Positions 1 through 14,600 of a stretch of 64,000 bases of DNA are shown here, piece by piece. How positions within the stretch are numbered: the first letter of the stretch is position 1; every line of letters begins with the position of its first letter. The position numbers were made by a program, and so were the translations under genes. The notes below the pieces were generated by a model, which saw only the letters and a program-made list of their open reading frames with translations, was not told the DNA's origin and did no database searches. The stretch is from Maratus speciosus. Its lineage: Eukaryota > Arthropoda > Arachnida > Araneae > Salticidae. Where the stretch lies: NCBI GenBank assembly GCA_963932465.1, contig OZ010800.1, positions 29,390,852 through 29,454,851 of the forward strand. Reading direction: 5' to 3'.

Positions 1-3000
1 TGTGTAAAAATATATTTTTAAACCATTTACGTTTTAATGTACTTTAATACAGTTCAGAACAGACTTACATTTTCAAATATAAACTCGTATATATATATTT
101 TTTATTCTTACATAGTGACTAAAAAGAAGTTTGCAAAAATACCTTTTTAAACCATTTATAATTTTAGTGTAATATAGTACAGTTCAGCATTGGTTTACTT
201 TTTAAAATACAAACACGCTATTTTTTAAGAAATTCTTACATAGTGATAAAATGAAAGTGTGTAAAAATATATTTTTAAAACATTTACGTTTTAATGTACT
301 TTAGTACAGTTCAGAACTGGTTTACATTTTAAAATATAAACACGCTATATATTTTTTTAAATTCTTACATTGTGACTAAATAAATTTTGCAAAAATACCT
401 TTTTAAACCATTTATCAATTTTAATTTAATATAGTACAGTTCAGCATTGGTTTACTTTTTAAAATACAAACACGCTATTTTTTAAGAAATTCCGACATAT
501 TGATCAAATAAAAGATTGTAAAAATACATTTTAATACTATTTACCCATTTTTGTGTAATCTAGTACAATTCAGCACTGATTTATTTTTAATATACAAACA
601 CGCTATTTTTTATGAAATTCTTACATAGTGATAAAATAAAAGTGTGTAAAAATATTTTTTTAAACCATTTACGTTTTAATGTACTTTAGTACAGTTCAGA
701 ATAGACTTACATTTTCAAATATAAACTCGTATATATATTTTTTAATTGTTACATAGTGACCTAAATAGAAGTTTGTAAAAATACCTTTTTAAACAATTTA
801 TAAATTTTAGTGTAATATAGTACAGTTCAGCATTGGCTTACTTTTTAAAATACAAACACGCTATTTTTTAAGAAATTCTTAGATATTGATCAAATAAAAG
901 TTTGTAAAAATACATTTTTAAACTATATACCCATTTTGTGTAATCTAGTACAGTTCAGCACTGATTTATTTTTAAAATACAAACACACTATATTTTTATG
1001 AAATTCTTACATAGTGATAAAATAAAAGTGTGTAAAAATATATTTTTAAACCATTTACGTTTTTATGTACTTTAGTACAGTTCAGAACAGACTTACATTT
1101 TCAAATATAAACTCGTATATATATTTTTTAATTCTTATATAGTGACTAAATAGAAGTTTGTAAAAATACCTTTTTAAACAATTTATCAATTTTAGTGTAA
1201 TATAGTACCGTTCAGCATTGGCTTACTTTTTAAAATAATAACACGCTTTTTTTTAAGAAATTCTTACATATTGATCAAATAAAAGTTTATAAAAATACAT
1301 TTTTAAACTATTTACCCATTTTTGTGTAATCTAGTACAGTTCAGCACTGATTTATTTTTAAAATACAAACACGCCATTTTTATATGAAATTCTTACATAG
1401 TGATAAAATGAAAGTGTGTAAAAATATATTTTTAAAACATTTACGTTTTAATGTACTTTAGTACAGTTCAGAACTGGTTTACATTTTAAAATATAAACAC
1501 GCTATATATATTTTTTAATTCTTACATTGTGACTAAATAAATTTTGCAAAAATACCTTTTTAAACCATTTATCAATTTTAATGTAATATAGTACAGTTCA
1601 GCATTGGTTTACTTTTTAAAATACAAACACGCTATTTTTTAAGAAATTCCGACATATTGATCAAATAAAAGATTGTAAAAATACATTTTAATACTATTTA
1701 CCCATTTTTGTGTAATCTAGTACAATTCAGCACTGATTTATTTTTAAAATACAAACACGCTATTTTTTAAGAAATTCTTACATAGTGATAAAATGAAAGT
1801 GTGAAAAATATATTTTTAAACCATTTACGTTTTAATGTACTTTAGTACAGTTCAGAACAGACTTACATTTTCAAATATAAACTCGTATATATATTTTTTA
1901 ATTCTTATATAGTGACTAAATAGAAGTTTGTAAAAATACCTTTTTAAACAATTTATCAATTTTAGTGTAATATAGTACAGTTCAGCATTGGCTTACTTTT
2001 TAAAATACAAACACGCTATTTTTTAAGAAATTCTTAGATATTGATCAAATAAAAGTTTGTAAAAATACATTTTTAAACTATATACCCATTTTGTGTAATC
2101 TAGTACAGTTCAGCACTGATTTATTTTTAAAATACAAACACACTATATTTTTATGAAATTCTTACATAGTGATAAAATAAAAGTGTGTAAAAATATATTT
2201 TTAAACCATTTACGTTTTTATGTACTTTAGTACAGTTCAGAACAGACTTACATTTTCAAATATAAACTCGTATATATATTTTTTAATTCTTATATAGTGA
2301 CTAAATAGAAGTTTGTAAAAATACCTTTTTAAACAATTTATCAATTTTAGTGTAATATAGTACCGTTCAGCATTGGCTTACTTTTTAAAATAAAAACACG
2401 CTATTTTTTAAGAAATTCTTACATATTGATCAAATAAAAGTTTGTAAAAATACATTTTTAAACTATTTACCCATTTTTGTGTAATCTAGTACAGTTCAGC
2501 ACTGATTTATTTTTAAAATACAAACACGCTATTTTTTAGTGAAATTCTTACATAGTGATAAAATAAAAGTGTGCAAAAATATATTTTTAAACAATTTACG
2601 TTTTAATGTACTTTAGTACAGTTCAGAACAGACTTATATTTTCAAATATAAACCCGTATATATATTTTTTAATTCTTACACTGTGACTAAATAAATTTTG
2701 CAAAAATACCTTTTTAAACCATTTATCAATTTTAATGTAATATAGTACAGTTCAGCATTGGTTTACTTTTTAAAATACAAACACGCTATTTTTAAGAAAT
2801 TCTTACATATTGATCAAATAAAAGTTTGTAAAAATACATTTTAATACTATTTACCCATTTTTGTGTAATCTAGTACAGTTCAGCACTGATTTATTTTTAA
2901 AATACAAACACGCTATTTTTTATGAAATTCTTACATAGTGATAAAATAAAAGTGTGTAAAAATTTATTTTTAACCATTTACGTTTTAATGTACTTTAGTA

Positions 3001-5563
3001 TAGTTCATAACTAACTTACATTTTCAAATATAAACACGTATTTATCTTTTTTTAATTCATACATAGTGGCTAGATAGAAGTTTGCAAAAATACCTATTTA
3101 AACCATTTATCAATTTTTGTGTAATATAGTACAGTTCTGCATTGGTTTACTTTTAAAAATACAAACACGCTATTTTTTAAGAAATTCTTAGATATTGATC
3201 AAATAAAAGTTTGTAAAAATACATTTTTAAACTATATACCCATTTTGTGTAATCTAGTACAGTTCAGCACTGATTTATTTTTAAAATACAAACACACTAT
3301 ATTTTTATGAAATTCTTACATAGTGATAAAATAAAAGTGTGTAAAAATGTATTTTTAAACCATTTACGTTTTAATGTACTTTAGTACAGTTCAGAACAGA
3401 CTTACATTTTCAAATATAAATTCGTATATATATTTTTTAATTCTTATATAGTGACTAAATAGAAGTTTGTAAAAATACCTTTTTAAACTATCAATTTTAG
3501 TGTAATATAGTACCGCTCAGCATTGGCTTACTTTTTAAAATAATAACACGCTATTTTTTAAGAAATTCTTACATATTGATCAAATAAAAGTTTATAAAAA
3601 TACATTTTTAAACTATTTACCCATTTTTGTGTAATCTAGTACAGTTCAGCACTGATTTATTTTTAAAATACAAACACGCTATTTTTATATGAAATTCTTA
3701 CATAGTGATAAAATAAAAGTGTGTAAAAATATATTTTTAAACCATTTACGTTTTAATGTACTTTAATACAGTTCAGAACAGACTTACATTTTCAAATATA
3801 AACTCGTATATATATATTTTTTATTCTTACTTAGTGACTAAAAAGAAGTTTGCAAAAATATCTTTTTAAACCATTTATAATTTTAGTGTAATATAGTACA
3901 GTTCAGCATTGGTTTACTTTTTAAAATACAAACACGCTATTTTTTAAGAAATTCTTACATAGTGATAAAATGAAAGTGTGTAAAAATATATTTTTAAAAC
4001 ATTTACGTTTTAATGTACTTTAGTACAGTTCAGAACTGGTTTACATTTTAAAATATAAACACGCTATATATTTTTTTAAATTCTTACATTGTGACTAAAT
4101 AAATTTTGCAAAAATACCTTTTTAAACCATTTATCAATTTTAATGTAATATAGTACAGTTCAGCATTGGTTTAATTTTTAAAATACAAACACGCTATTTT
4201 TTAAGAAATTCCGACATATTGATCAAATAAAAGATTGTAAAAATACATTTTAATACTATTTACCCATTTTTGTGTAATCTAGTACAATTCAGCACTGATT
4301 TATTTTTAAAATACAAACACGCTATTTTTTATGAAATTCTTACATAGTGATAAAATAAAAGTGTGTAAAAATATATTTTTAAACCATTTACGTTTTAATG
4401 TACTTTAGTACAGTTCAGAACAGACTTACATTTTCAAATATAAACTCGTATATATATTTTTTAATTCTTACATAGTGACCTAAATAGAAGTTTGTAAAAA
4501 TACCTTTTTAAACAATTTATCAATTTTAGTGTAATATAGTACAGTTCAGTATTGGCTTACTTTTTAAAATACAAACACGCTATTTTTTAAGAAATTCTTA
4601 GATATTGATCAAATAAAACTTTGTAAAAATACATTTTTAAACTATTTACCCATTTTGTGTAATCTAGTACAGTTCAGCACTGATTTATTTTTTAATACAA
4701 ACACACAATATTTTTATGAAATTCTTACATAGTGATAAAATAAAAGTGTGTAAAAATATATTTTTAAACCATTTACGTTTTAATGTAATTTAGTACAGTT
4801 CAGAACAGACTTACATTTTCAAATATAAACTCGTATATATATTTTTTAATTCTTACATAGTGACCTAAATAGAAGTTTGTAAAAATACCTTTTTAAACAA
4901 TTTATCAATTTTAGTGTAATATAGTACCGTTCAGCATTGGCTTACTTTTTAAAATAATAACACGCTATTTTTTAAGAAATTCTTACATATTGATCAAATA
5001 AAAGTTTATAAAAATACATTTTTAAACTATTTACCCATTTTTGTGTAATCTAGTACAGTTCAGCACTGATTTATTTTTAAAATACAAACACGCTATTTTT
5101 ATATGAAATTCTTACATAGTGATAAAATGAAAGTGTGTAAAAATATATTTTTAAACCATTTACGTTTTAATGTACTTTAGTACAGTTCAGAACAGACTTA
5201 CATTTTCAAATATAAACTCGTATATATATTTTTTAATTCTTCCATAGTGACTAAATAGAAGTTTGTAAAAATACCTTTTTAAACAATTTATCAATTTTAG
5301 TGTAATATAGTACAGTTCAGCATTGGCTTACTTTTTAAAATACAAACACGCTATTTTTTAAGAAATTCTTAGATATTGATCAAATAAAAGTTTGTAAAAA
5401 TACATTTTTAAACTATTTACCCATTTTGTGTAATCTAGTACAGTTCAGCACTGATTTATTTTTAAAATACAAACACACTATATTTTTATGAAATTCTTAC
5501 ATAGTGATAAAATAAAAGTGTGTAAAAATATATTTTTAAACCATTTACGTTTTAATGTACTTT

Positions 5564-5691
5564 AGTACAGTTCAGAACAGACTTACATTTTCAAATATAA
5601 ACACGTATATATATTTTTTAATTCTTTAGTACAGTTCAGAACAGACTTACATTTTCAAATATAAACACGTATATATATTTTTTAATTCTTA
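5564..5691. repeat. 64-bp partial-monomer tandem duplication inside the satellite
   Basis: The first half of an A-type monomer, from AGTACAGTTCAGAAC to TTTTTTAATTCTTT, occurs twice in a row, starting at 5564 and at 5628. This is a half-monomer duplication that breaks the 128-bp register locally. The two copies are identical over the 64 bp, so the event is recent. Confidence 0.9.
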
Positions 5692-8600
5692 TATAGTGAC
5701 TAAATAGAAGTTTGTAAAAATACCTTTTTAAACAATTTATCAATTTTAGTGTGATATAGTACAGTTCAGCATTGGCTTACTTTTTAAAATAAAAACACGC
5801 TATTTTTTAAGAAATTCTTACATATTGATCAAATAAAAGTTTGTAAAAATACATTTTTAAACTATTTACCCATTTTTGTGTAATCTGGTACAGTTCAGCA
5901 CTGATTTATTTTTAAAATACAAACACGCTACTTTTTAATGAAATTCTTACATAGTGATAAAATAAAAGTGTGCAAAAATATATTTTTAAACAATTTACGT
6001 TTTAATGTACTTTAGTACAGTTCAGAACAGACTTATATTTTCAAATATAAACTCGTATATATATTTTTTAATTCTTACACTGTGACTAAATAAATTTTGC
6101 AAAAATACCTTTTTAAACCATTTATCAATTTTAATGTAATATAGTACAGTTCAGCATTGGTTTACTTTTTAAAATACAAACACGCTATTTTTAAGAAATT
6201 CTTACATATTGATCAAATAAAAGTTTGTAAAAATACATTTTAATACTATTTACCCATTTTTGTGTAATCTAGTACAGTTCAGCACTGATTTATTTTTAAA
6301 ATACAAACACGCTATTTTTTATGAAATTCTTACATAGTGATAAAATAAAAGTGTGTAAAAATTTATTTTTAACCATTTACGTTTTAATGTACTTTAGTAT
6401 AGTTCATAACCAACTTACATTTTCAAATATAAACACGTATTTATCTTTTTTTAATTCATACATAGTGACTAGATAGATGTTTGCAAAAATACCTATTTAA
6501 ACCATTTATCAATTTTTGTGTAATATAGTACAGTTCTGCATTGGTTTACTTTTAAAAATACAAACACGCTATTTTTTAAGAAATTCTTAGATATTGATCA
6601 AATAAAAGTTTGTAAAAATACATTTTTAAACCATTTACGTTTTAATGTACTTTAGTACAGTTCAGAACAGACTTACATTTTCAAATATAAATTCGTATAT
6701 ATATTTTTTAATTCTTATATAGTGACTAAATAGAAGTTTGTAAAAATACCTTTTTAAACTATCAATTTTAGTGTAATATAGTACCGTTCAGCATTGGCTT
6801 ACTTTTTAAAATAATAACACGCTATTTTTTAAGAAATTCTTACATATTGATCAAATAAAAGTTTATAAAAATACATTTTTAAACTATTTACCCATTTTTG
6901 TGTAATCTAGTACAGTTCAGCACTGATTTATTTTTAAAATACAAACACGCTATTTTTATATGAAATTCTTACATAGTGATAAAATAAAAGTGTGTAAAAA
7001 TATATTTTTAAACCATTTACGTTTTAATGTACTTTAATACAGTTCAGAACAGACTTACATTTTCAAATATAAACTCGTATATATATATTTTTTATTCTTA
7101 CATAGTGACTAAAAAGAAGTTTGCAAAAATATCTTTTTAAACCATTTATAATTTTAGTGTAATATAGTACAGTTCAGCATTGGTTTACTTTTTAAAATAC
7201 AAACACGCTATTTTTTAAGAAATTCTTACATAGTGATAAAATGAAAGTGTGTAAAAATATATTTTTAAAACATTTACGTTTTAATGTACTTTAGTACAGT
7301 TCAGAACTGGTTTACATTTTAAAATATAAACACGCTATATATTTTTTTAAATTCTTACATTGTGACTAAATAAATTTTGCAAAAATACCTTTTTAAACCA
7401 TTTATCAATTTTAATGTAATATAGTACAGTTCAGCATTGGTTTACTTTTTAAAATACAAACACGCTATTTTTTAAGAAATTCCGACATATTGATCAAATA
7501 AAAGATTGTAAAAATACATTTTAATACTATTTACCCATTTTTGTGTAATCTAGTACAATTCAGCACTGATTTATTTTTAAAATACAAACACGCTATTTTT
7601 TATGAAATTCTTACATAGTGATAAAATAAAAGTGTGTAAAAATATATTTTTAAACCATTTACGTTTTAATGTACTTTAGTACAGTCCAGAACAGACTTAC
7701 AATTTAAATTTAAACTCGTATATATATTTTTTAATTCTTACATAGTGACCTAAATAGAAGTTTGTAAAAATACCTTTTTAAACAATTTATCAATTTTAGT
7801 GTAATATAGTACAGTTCAGTATTGGCTTACTTTTTTAAAAACAAACACGCTATTTTTTAAGAAATTCTTAGATATTGATCAAATAAAAGTTTGTAAAAAT
7901 ACATTTTTAAACTATTTACCCATTTTGTGTAATCTAGTACAGTTCAGCACTGATTTATTTTTTAATACAAACACACAATATTTTTATGAAATTCTTACAT
8001 AGTGATAAAATAAAAGTGTGTAAAAATATATTTTTAAACCATTTACGTTTTAATGTACTTTAGTACAGTTCAGAACAGACTTACATTTTCAAATATAAAC
8101 ACGTATATATATTTTTTAATTCTTATATAGTGACTAAATAGAAGTTTGTAAAAATACCTTTTTAAACAATTTATCAATTTTAGTGTGATATAGTACAGTT
8201 CAGCATTGGTTTACTTTTTAAAATAATAACACGCTATTTTTTAAGAAATTCTTACATATTGATCAAATAAAAGTTTGTAAAAATACATTTTAATACTATT
8301 TACCCATTTTTCTGTAATCTAGTACAGTTCAGCACTGATTTATTTTTAAAATACAAACACGCTATTTTTTAATGAAATTCTTACATAGTGATAAAATAAA
8401 AGTGTGTAAAAATATATTTTTAAACCATTTACGTTTTAATGTACTTTAGTACAGTTCATAACCGACTTACATTTTCAAATATAAACTCGTATATATATTT
8501 TTTAATTCATACATAGTGACTAGATAGAAGTTTGCAAAAATACCTATTTAAACCATTTATCAATTTTTGTGTAATACAGTACAGTTCTGCATTGGTTTAC

Positions 8601-11600
8601 TTTTAAAAATACTATTTTTTAAAAAAATTCTTACATATTGATCAAATGAAAGTATGTAAAAATACATTTTAAAACTATTTAACCATTTTTTTGTAATCTA
8701 GTACAGTTCAGCACTGATTTATTTTTAAAATACAAACACTCTATTTTTTTATGAAATTCTTACATAGTGATAAAATAAAAGTGTGTAAAAATATATTTTT
8801 AAACCATTTACGTTTTAATGTACTTTAGTACAGTTCAGAACAGACTTACATTTTCAAATATAAACTCGTATATATATTTTTTAATTCTTATATAGTGACT
8901 AAATAGAAGTTTGTAAAAATACCTTTTTAAACAATTTATCAATTTTAGTGTAATATAGTACCGTTCAGCATTGGCTTACTTTTTAAAATAATAACACGCT
9001 ATTTTTTAAGAAATTCTTACATATTGATCAAATAAAAGTTTATAAAAATACATTTTTAAACTATTTACCCATTTTTGTGTAATCTAGTACAGTTCAGCAC
9101 TGATTTATTTTTAAAATACAAACACGCTATTTTTATATGAAATTCTTACATAGTGATAAAATAAAAGTGTGTAAAAATATATTTTTAAAACATTTACGTT
9201 GTAATGTACTTTAATACAGTTCAGAACAGACTTACATTTTCAAATATAAACTCGTATATATATATTTTTTATTCTTACATAGTGACTAAAAAGAAGTTTG
9301 CAAAAATACCTTTTTAAACCATTTATAATTTTAGTGTAATATAGTACAGTTCAGCATTGGTTTACTTTTTAAAATACAAACACGCTATTTTTTAAGAAAT
9401 TCTTACATAGTGATAAAATGAAAGTGTGTAAAAATATATTTTTAAAACATTTACGTTTTAATGTACTTTAGTACAGTTCAGAACTGGTTTACATTTTAAA
9501 ATATAAACACGCTATATATTTTTTTAAATTCTTACATTGTGACTAAATAAATTTTGCAAAAATACCTTTTTAAACCATTTATCAATTTTAATGTAATATA
9601 GTACAGTTCAGCATTGGTTTACTTTTTAAAATACAAACACGCTATTTTTTAAGAAATTCCGACATATTGATCAAATAAAAGATTGTAAAAATACATTTTA
9701 ATACTATTTACCCATTTTTGTGTAATCTAGTACAATTCAGCACTGATTTATTTTTAAAATACAAACACGCTATTTTTTATGAAATTCTTACATAGTGATA
9801 AAATAAAAGTGTGTAAAAATATATTTTTAAACCATTTACGTTTTAATGTACTTTAGTACAGTTCAGAACAGACTTACATTTTCAAATATAAACTCGTATA
9901 TATTTTTTAATTCTTCCATAGTGACTAAATAGAAGTTTGTAAAAATACCTTTTTAAACAATTTATCAATTTTAGTGTAATATAGTACAGTTCAGCATTGG
10001 CTTACTTTTTAAAATACAAACACGCTATTTTTTAAGAAATTCTTAGATATTGATCAAATAAAAGTTTGTAAAAATACATTTTTAAACTATTTACCCATTT
10101 TGTGTAATCTAGTACAGTTCAGCACTGATTTCTTTTTAAAATACAAACACACTATATTTTTATGAAATTCTTACATAGTGATAAAATAAAAGTGTGTAAA
10201 AATATATTTTTAAACCATTTACGTTTTAATGTACTTTAGTACAGTTCAGAACAGACTTACATTTTCAAATATAAACACGTATATATATTTTTTAATTCTT
10301 ATATAGTGACTAAATAGAAGTTTGTAAAAATACCTTTTTAAACAATTTATCAATTTTAGTGTGATATAGTACAGTTCAGCATTGGCTTACATTTTAAAAT
10401 AAAAACACGCTATTTTTTAAGAAATTCTTACATATTGATCAAATAAAAGTTTGTAAAAATACATTTTTAAATTATTTACCCATTTTTGTGTAATCTAGTA
10501 CAGTTCAGCACTGATTTATTTTTAAAATACAAACACGCTATTTTTATATGAAATTCTTACATAGTGATAAAATGAAAGTGTGTAAAAATATATTTTTAAA
10601 CCATTTACGTTTTAATGTACTTTAGTACAGTTCAGAACAGACTTACATTTTCAAATATAAACTCGTATATATATTTTTTAATTCTTCCATAGTGACTAAA
10701 TAGAAGTTTGTAAAAATACCTTTTTAAACAATTTATCACTTTTAGTGTAATATAGTACAGTTCAGCATTGGCTTACTTTTTAAAATACAAACACGCTATT
10801 TTTTAAGAAATTCTTAGATATTGATCAAATAAAAGTTTGTAAAAATACATTTTTAAACTATTTACCCATTTTGTGTAATCTAGTACAGTTCAGCACTGAT
10901 TTATTTTTAAAATACAAACACACTATATTTTTATGAAATTCTTACATAGTGATAAAATAAAAGTGTGTAAAAATACATTTTTAAACCATTTACGTTTTAA
11001 TGTACTTTAGTACAGTTCAGAACAGACTTACATTTTCAAATATAAACACGTATATATATTTTTTAATTCTTATATAGTGACTAAATAGAAGTTTGTAAAA
11101 ATACCTTTTTAAACAATTTATCAATTTTAGTGTGATATAGTACAGTTCAGCATTGGCTTACTTTTTAAAATAAAAACACGCTATTTTTTAAGAAATTCTT
11201 ACATATTGATCAAATAAAAGTTTGTAAAAATACATTTTTAAACTATTTACCCATTTTTGTGTAATCTGGTACAGTTCAGCACTGATTTATTTTTAAAATA
11301 CAAACACGCTACTTTTTAATGAAATTCTTACATAGTGATAAAATAAAAGTGTGCAAAAATATATTTTTAAACAATTTACGTTTTAATGTACTTTAGTACA
11401 GTTCAGAACAGATTTATATTTTCAAATATAAACTCGTATATATATTTTTTAATTCTTACACTGTGACTAAATAAATTTTGCAAAAATACCTTTTTAAACC
11501 ATTTATCAATTTTAATGTAATATAGTACAGTTCAGCATTGGTTTACTTTTTAAAATACAAACACGCTATTTTTAAGAAATTCTTACATATTGATCAAATA

Positions 11601-14600
11601 AAAGTTTGTAAAAATACATTTTAATACTATTTACCCATTTTTGTGTAATCTAGTACAGTTCAGCACTGATTTATTTTTAAAATACAAACACGCTATTTTT
11701 TATGAAATTCTTACATAGTGATAAAATAAAAGTGTGTAAAAATTTATTTTTAACCATTTACGTTTTAATGTACTTTAGTATAGTTCATAACCAACTTACA
11801 TTTTCAAATATAAACACGTATTTATCTTTTTTTAATTCATACATAGTGACTAGATAGAAGTTTGCAAAAATACCTATTTAAACCATTTATCAATTTCTGT
11901 GTAATATAGTACAGTTCTGCATTGGTTTACTTTTAAAAATACAAACACGCTATTTTTTAAGAAATTCTTAGATATTGATCAAATAAAAGTTTGTAAAAAT
12001 ACATTTTTAAACTATATACCCATTTTGTGTAATCTAGTACAGTTCAGCACTGATTTATTTTTAAAATACAAACACACTATATTTTTATGAAATTCTTACA
12101 TAATGATAAAATAAAAGTGTGTAAAAATGTATTTTTAAACCATTTACGTTTTAATGTACTTTAGTACAGTTCAGAACAGACTTACATTTTCAAATATAAA
12201 CTCGTATATATATTTTTTAATTCTTATATAGTGACTAAATAGAAGTTTGCAAAAATATCTTTTTAAACCATTTATAATTTTAGTGTAATATAGTACAGTT
12301 CAGCATTGGTTTACTTTTTAAAATACAAACACGCTATTTTTTAAGAAATTCTTACATAGTGATAAAATGAAAGTGTGTAAAAATATATTTTTAAAACATT
12401 TACGTTTTAATGTACTTTAGTACAGTTCAGAACTGGTTTACATTTTAAAATATAAACACGCTATATATTTTTTTAAATTCTTACATTGTGACTAAATAAA
12501 TTTTGCAAAAATACCTTTTTAAACCATTTATCAATTTTAATGTAATATAGTACAGTTCAGCATTGGTTTACTTTTTAAAATACAAACACGCTATTTTTTA
12601 AGAAATTCCGACATATTGATCAAATAAAAGATTGTAAAAATACATTTTAATACTATTTACCCATTTTTGTGTAATCTAGTACAATTCAGCACTGATTTAT
12701 TTTTAAAATACAAACACTCTATTTTTTTATGAAATTCTTACATAGTGATAAAATAAAAGTGTGTAAAAATATATTTTTAAACCATTTACGTTTTAATGTA
12801 CTTTAGTACAGTTCAGAACAGACTTACATTTTCAAATATAAACACGTATATATATTTTTTAATTCTTATATAGTGACTAAATAGAAGTTTGTAAAAATAC
12901 CTTTTTAAACAATTTATCAATTTTAGTGTGATATAGTACAGTTCAGCATTGGTTTACTTTTTAAAATAATAACACGCTATTTTTTAAGAAATTCTTACAT
13001 ATTGATCAAATAAAAGTTTGTAAAAATACATTTTAATACTTTTTACCCATTTTTCTGTAATCTAGTACAGTTCAGCACTGATTTATTTTTAAAATACAAA
13101 CACGCTATTTTTTAATGAAATTCTTACATAGTGATAAAATAAAAGTGTGTAAAAATATATTTTTAAACCATTTACGTTTTAATGTACTTTAGTACAGTTC
13201 ATAACCGACTTACATTTTCAAATATAAACTCGTATATATATTTTTTAATTCATACATAGTGACTAGATAGAAGTTTGCAAAAATACCTATTTAAACCATT
13301 TATCAATTTTTGTGTAATACAGTACAGTTCTGCATTGGTTTACTTTTAAAAATACTATTTTTTAAAAAAATTCTTACATATTGATCAAATGAAAGTATGT
13401 AAAAATACATTTTAAAACTATTTAACCATTTTTTTGTAATCTAGTACAGTTCAGCACTGATTTATTTTTAAAATACAAACACTCTATTTTTTTATGAAAT
13501 TCTTACATAGTGATAAAATAAAAGTGTGTAAAAATATATTTTTAAACCATTTACGTTTTAATGTACTTTAGTACAGTTCAGAACAGACTTACATTTTCAA
13601 ATATAAACTCGTATATATATTTTTTAATTCTTACATAGTGACCTAAATAGAAGTTTGTAAAAATACCTTTTTAAACAATTTATCAATTTTAGTGTAATAG
13701 AGTACAGTTCAGCATTGGCTTACTTTTTAAAATACAAACACGCTATTTTTTAAGAAATTCTTAGATATTGATCAAATAAAAGTTTGTAAAAATACATTTT
13801 TAATCTATATACCCATTTTGTGTAATCTAGTACAGTTCAGCACTGATTTATTTTTAAAATACAAACACACTATATTTTTATGAAATTCTTACATAGTGAT
13901 AAAATAAAAGTGTGTAAAAATATATTTTTAAACCATTTACGTTTTAATGTACTTTAGTACAGTTCAGAACAGACTTACATTTTCAAATATAAACTCGTAT
14001 ATATATTTTTTAATTCTTATATAGTGACTAAATAGAAGTTTGTAAAAATACCTTTTTAAACAATTTAGCAATTTTAGTGTAATATAGTACCGTTCAGCAT
14101 TGGCTTACTTTTTAAAATAATAACACGCTATTTTTTAAGAAATTCTTACATATTGATCAAATAAAAGTTTATAAAAATACATTTTTAAACTATTTACCCA
14201 TTTTTGTGTAATCTAGTACAGTTCAGCACTGATTTATTTTTAAAATACAAACACGCTATTTTTATATGAAATTCTTACATAGTGATAAAATAAAAGTGTG
14301 TAAAAATATATTTTTAAAACATTTACGTTTTAATGTACTTTAATACAGTTCAGAACAGACTTACATTTTCAAATATAAACTCGTATATATATATTTTTTA
14401 TTCTTACATAGTGACTAAAAAGAAGTTTGCAAAAATACCTTTTTAAACCATTTATAATTTTAGTGTAATATAGTACAGTTCAGCATTGGTTTACTTTTTA
14501 AAATACAAACACGCTATTTTTTAAGAAATTCTTACATAGTGATAAAATGAAAGTGTGTAAAAATATATTTTTAAAACATTTACGTTTTAATGTACTTTAG

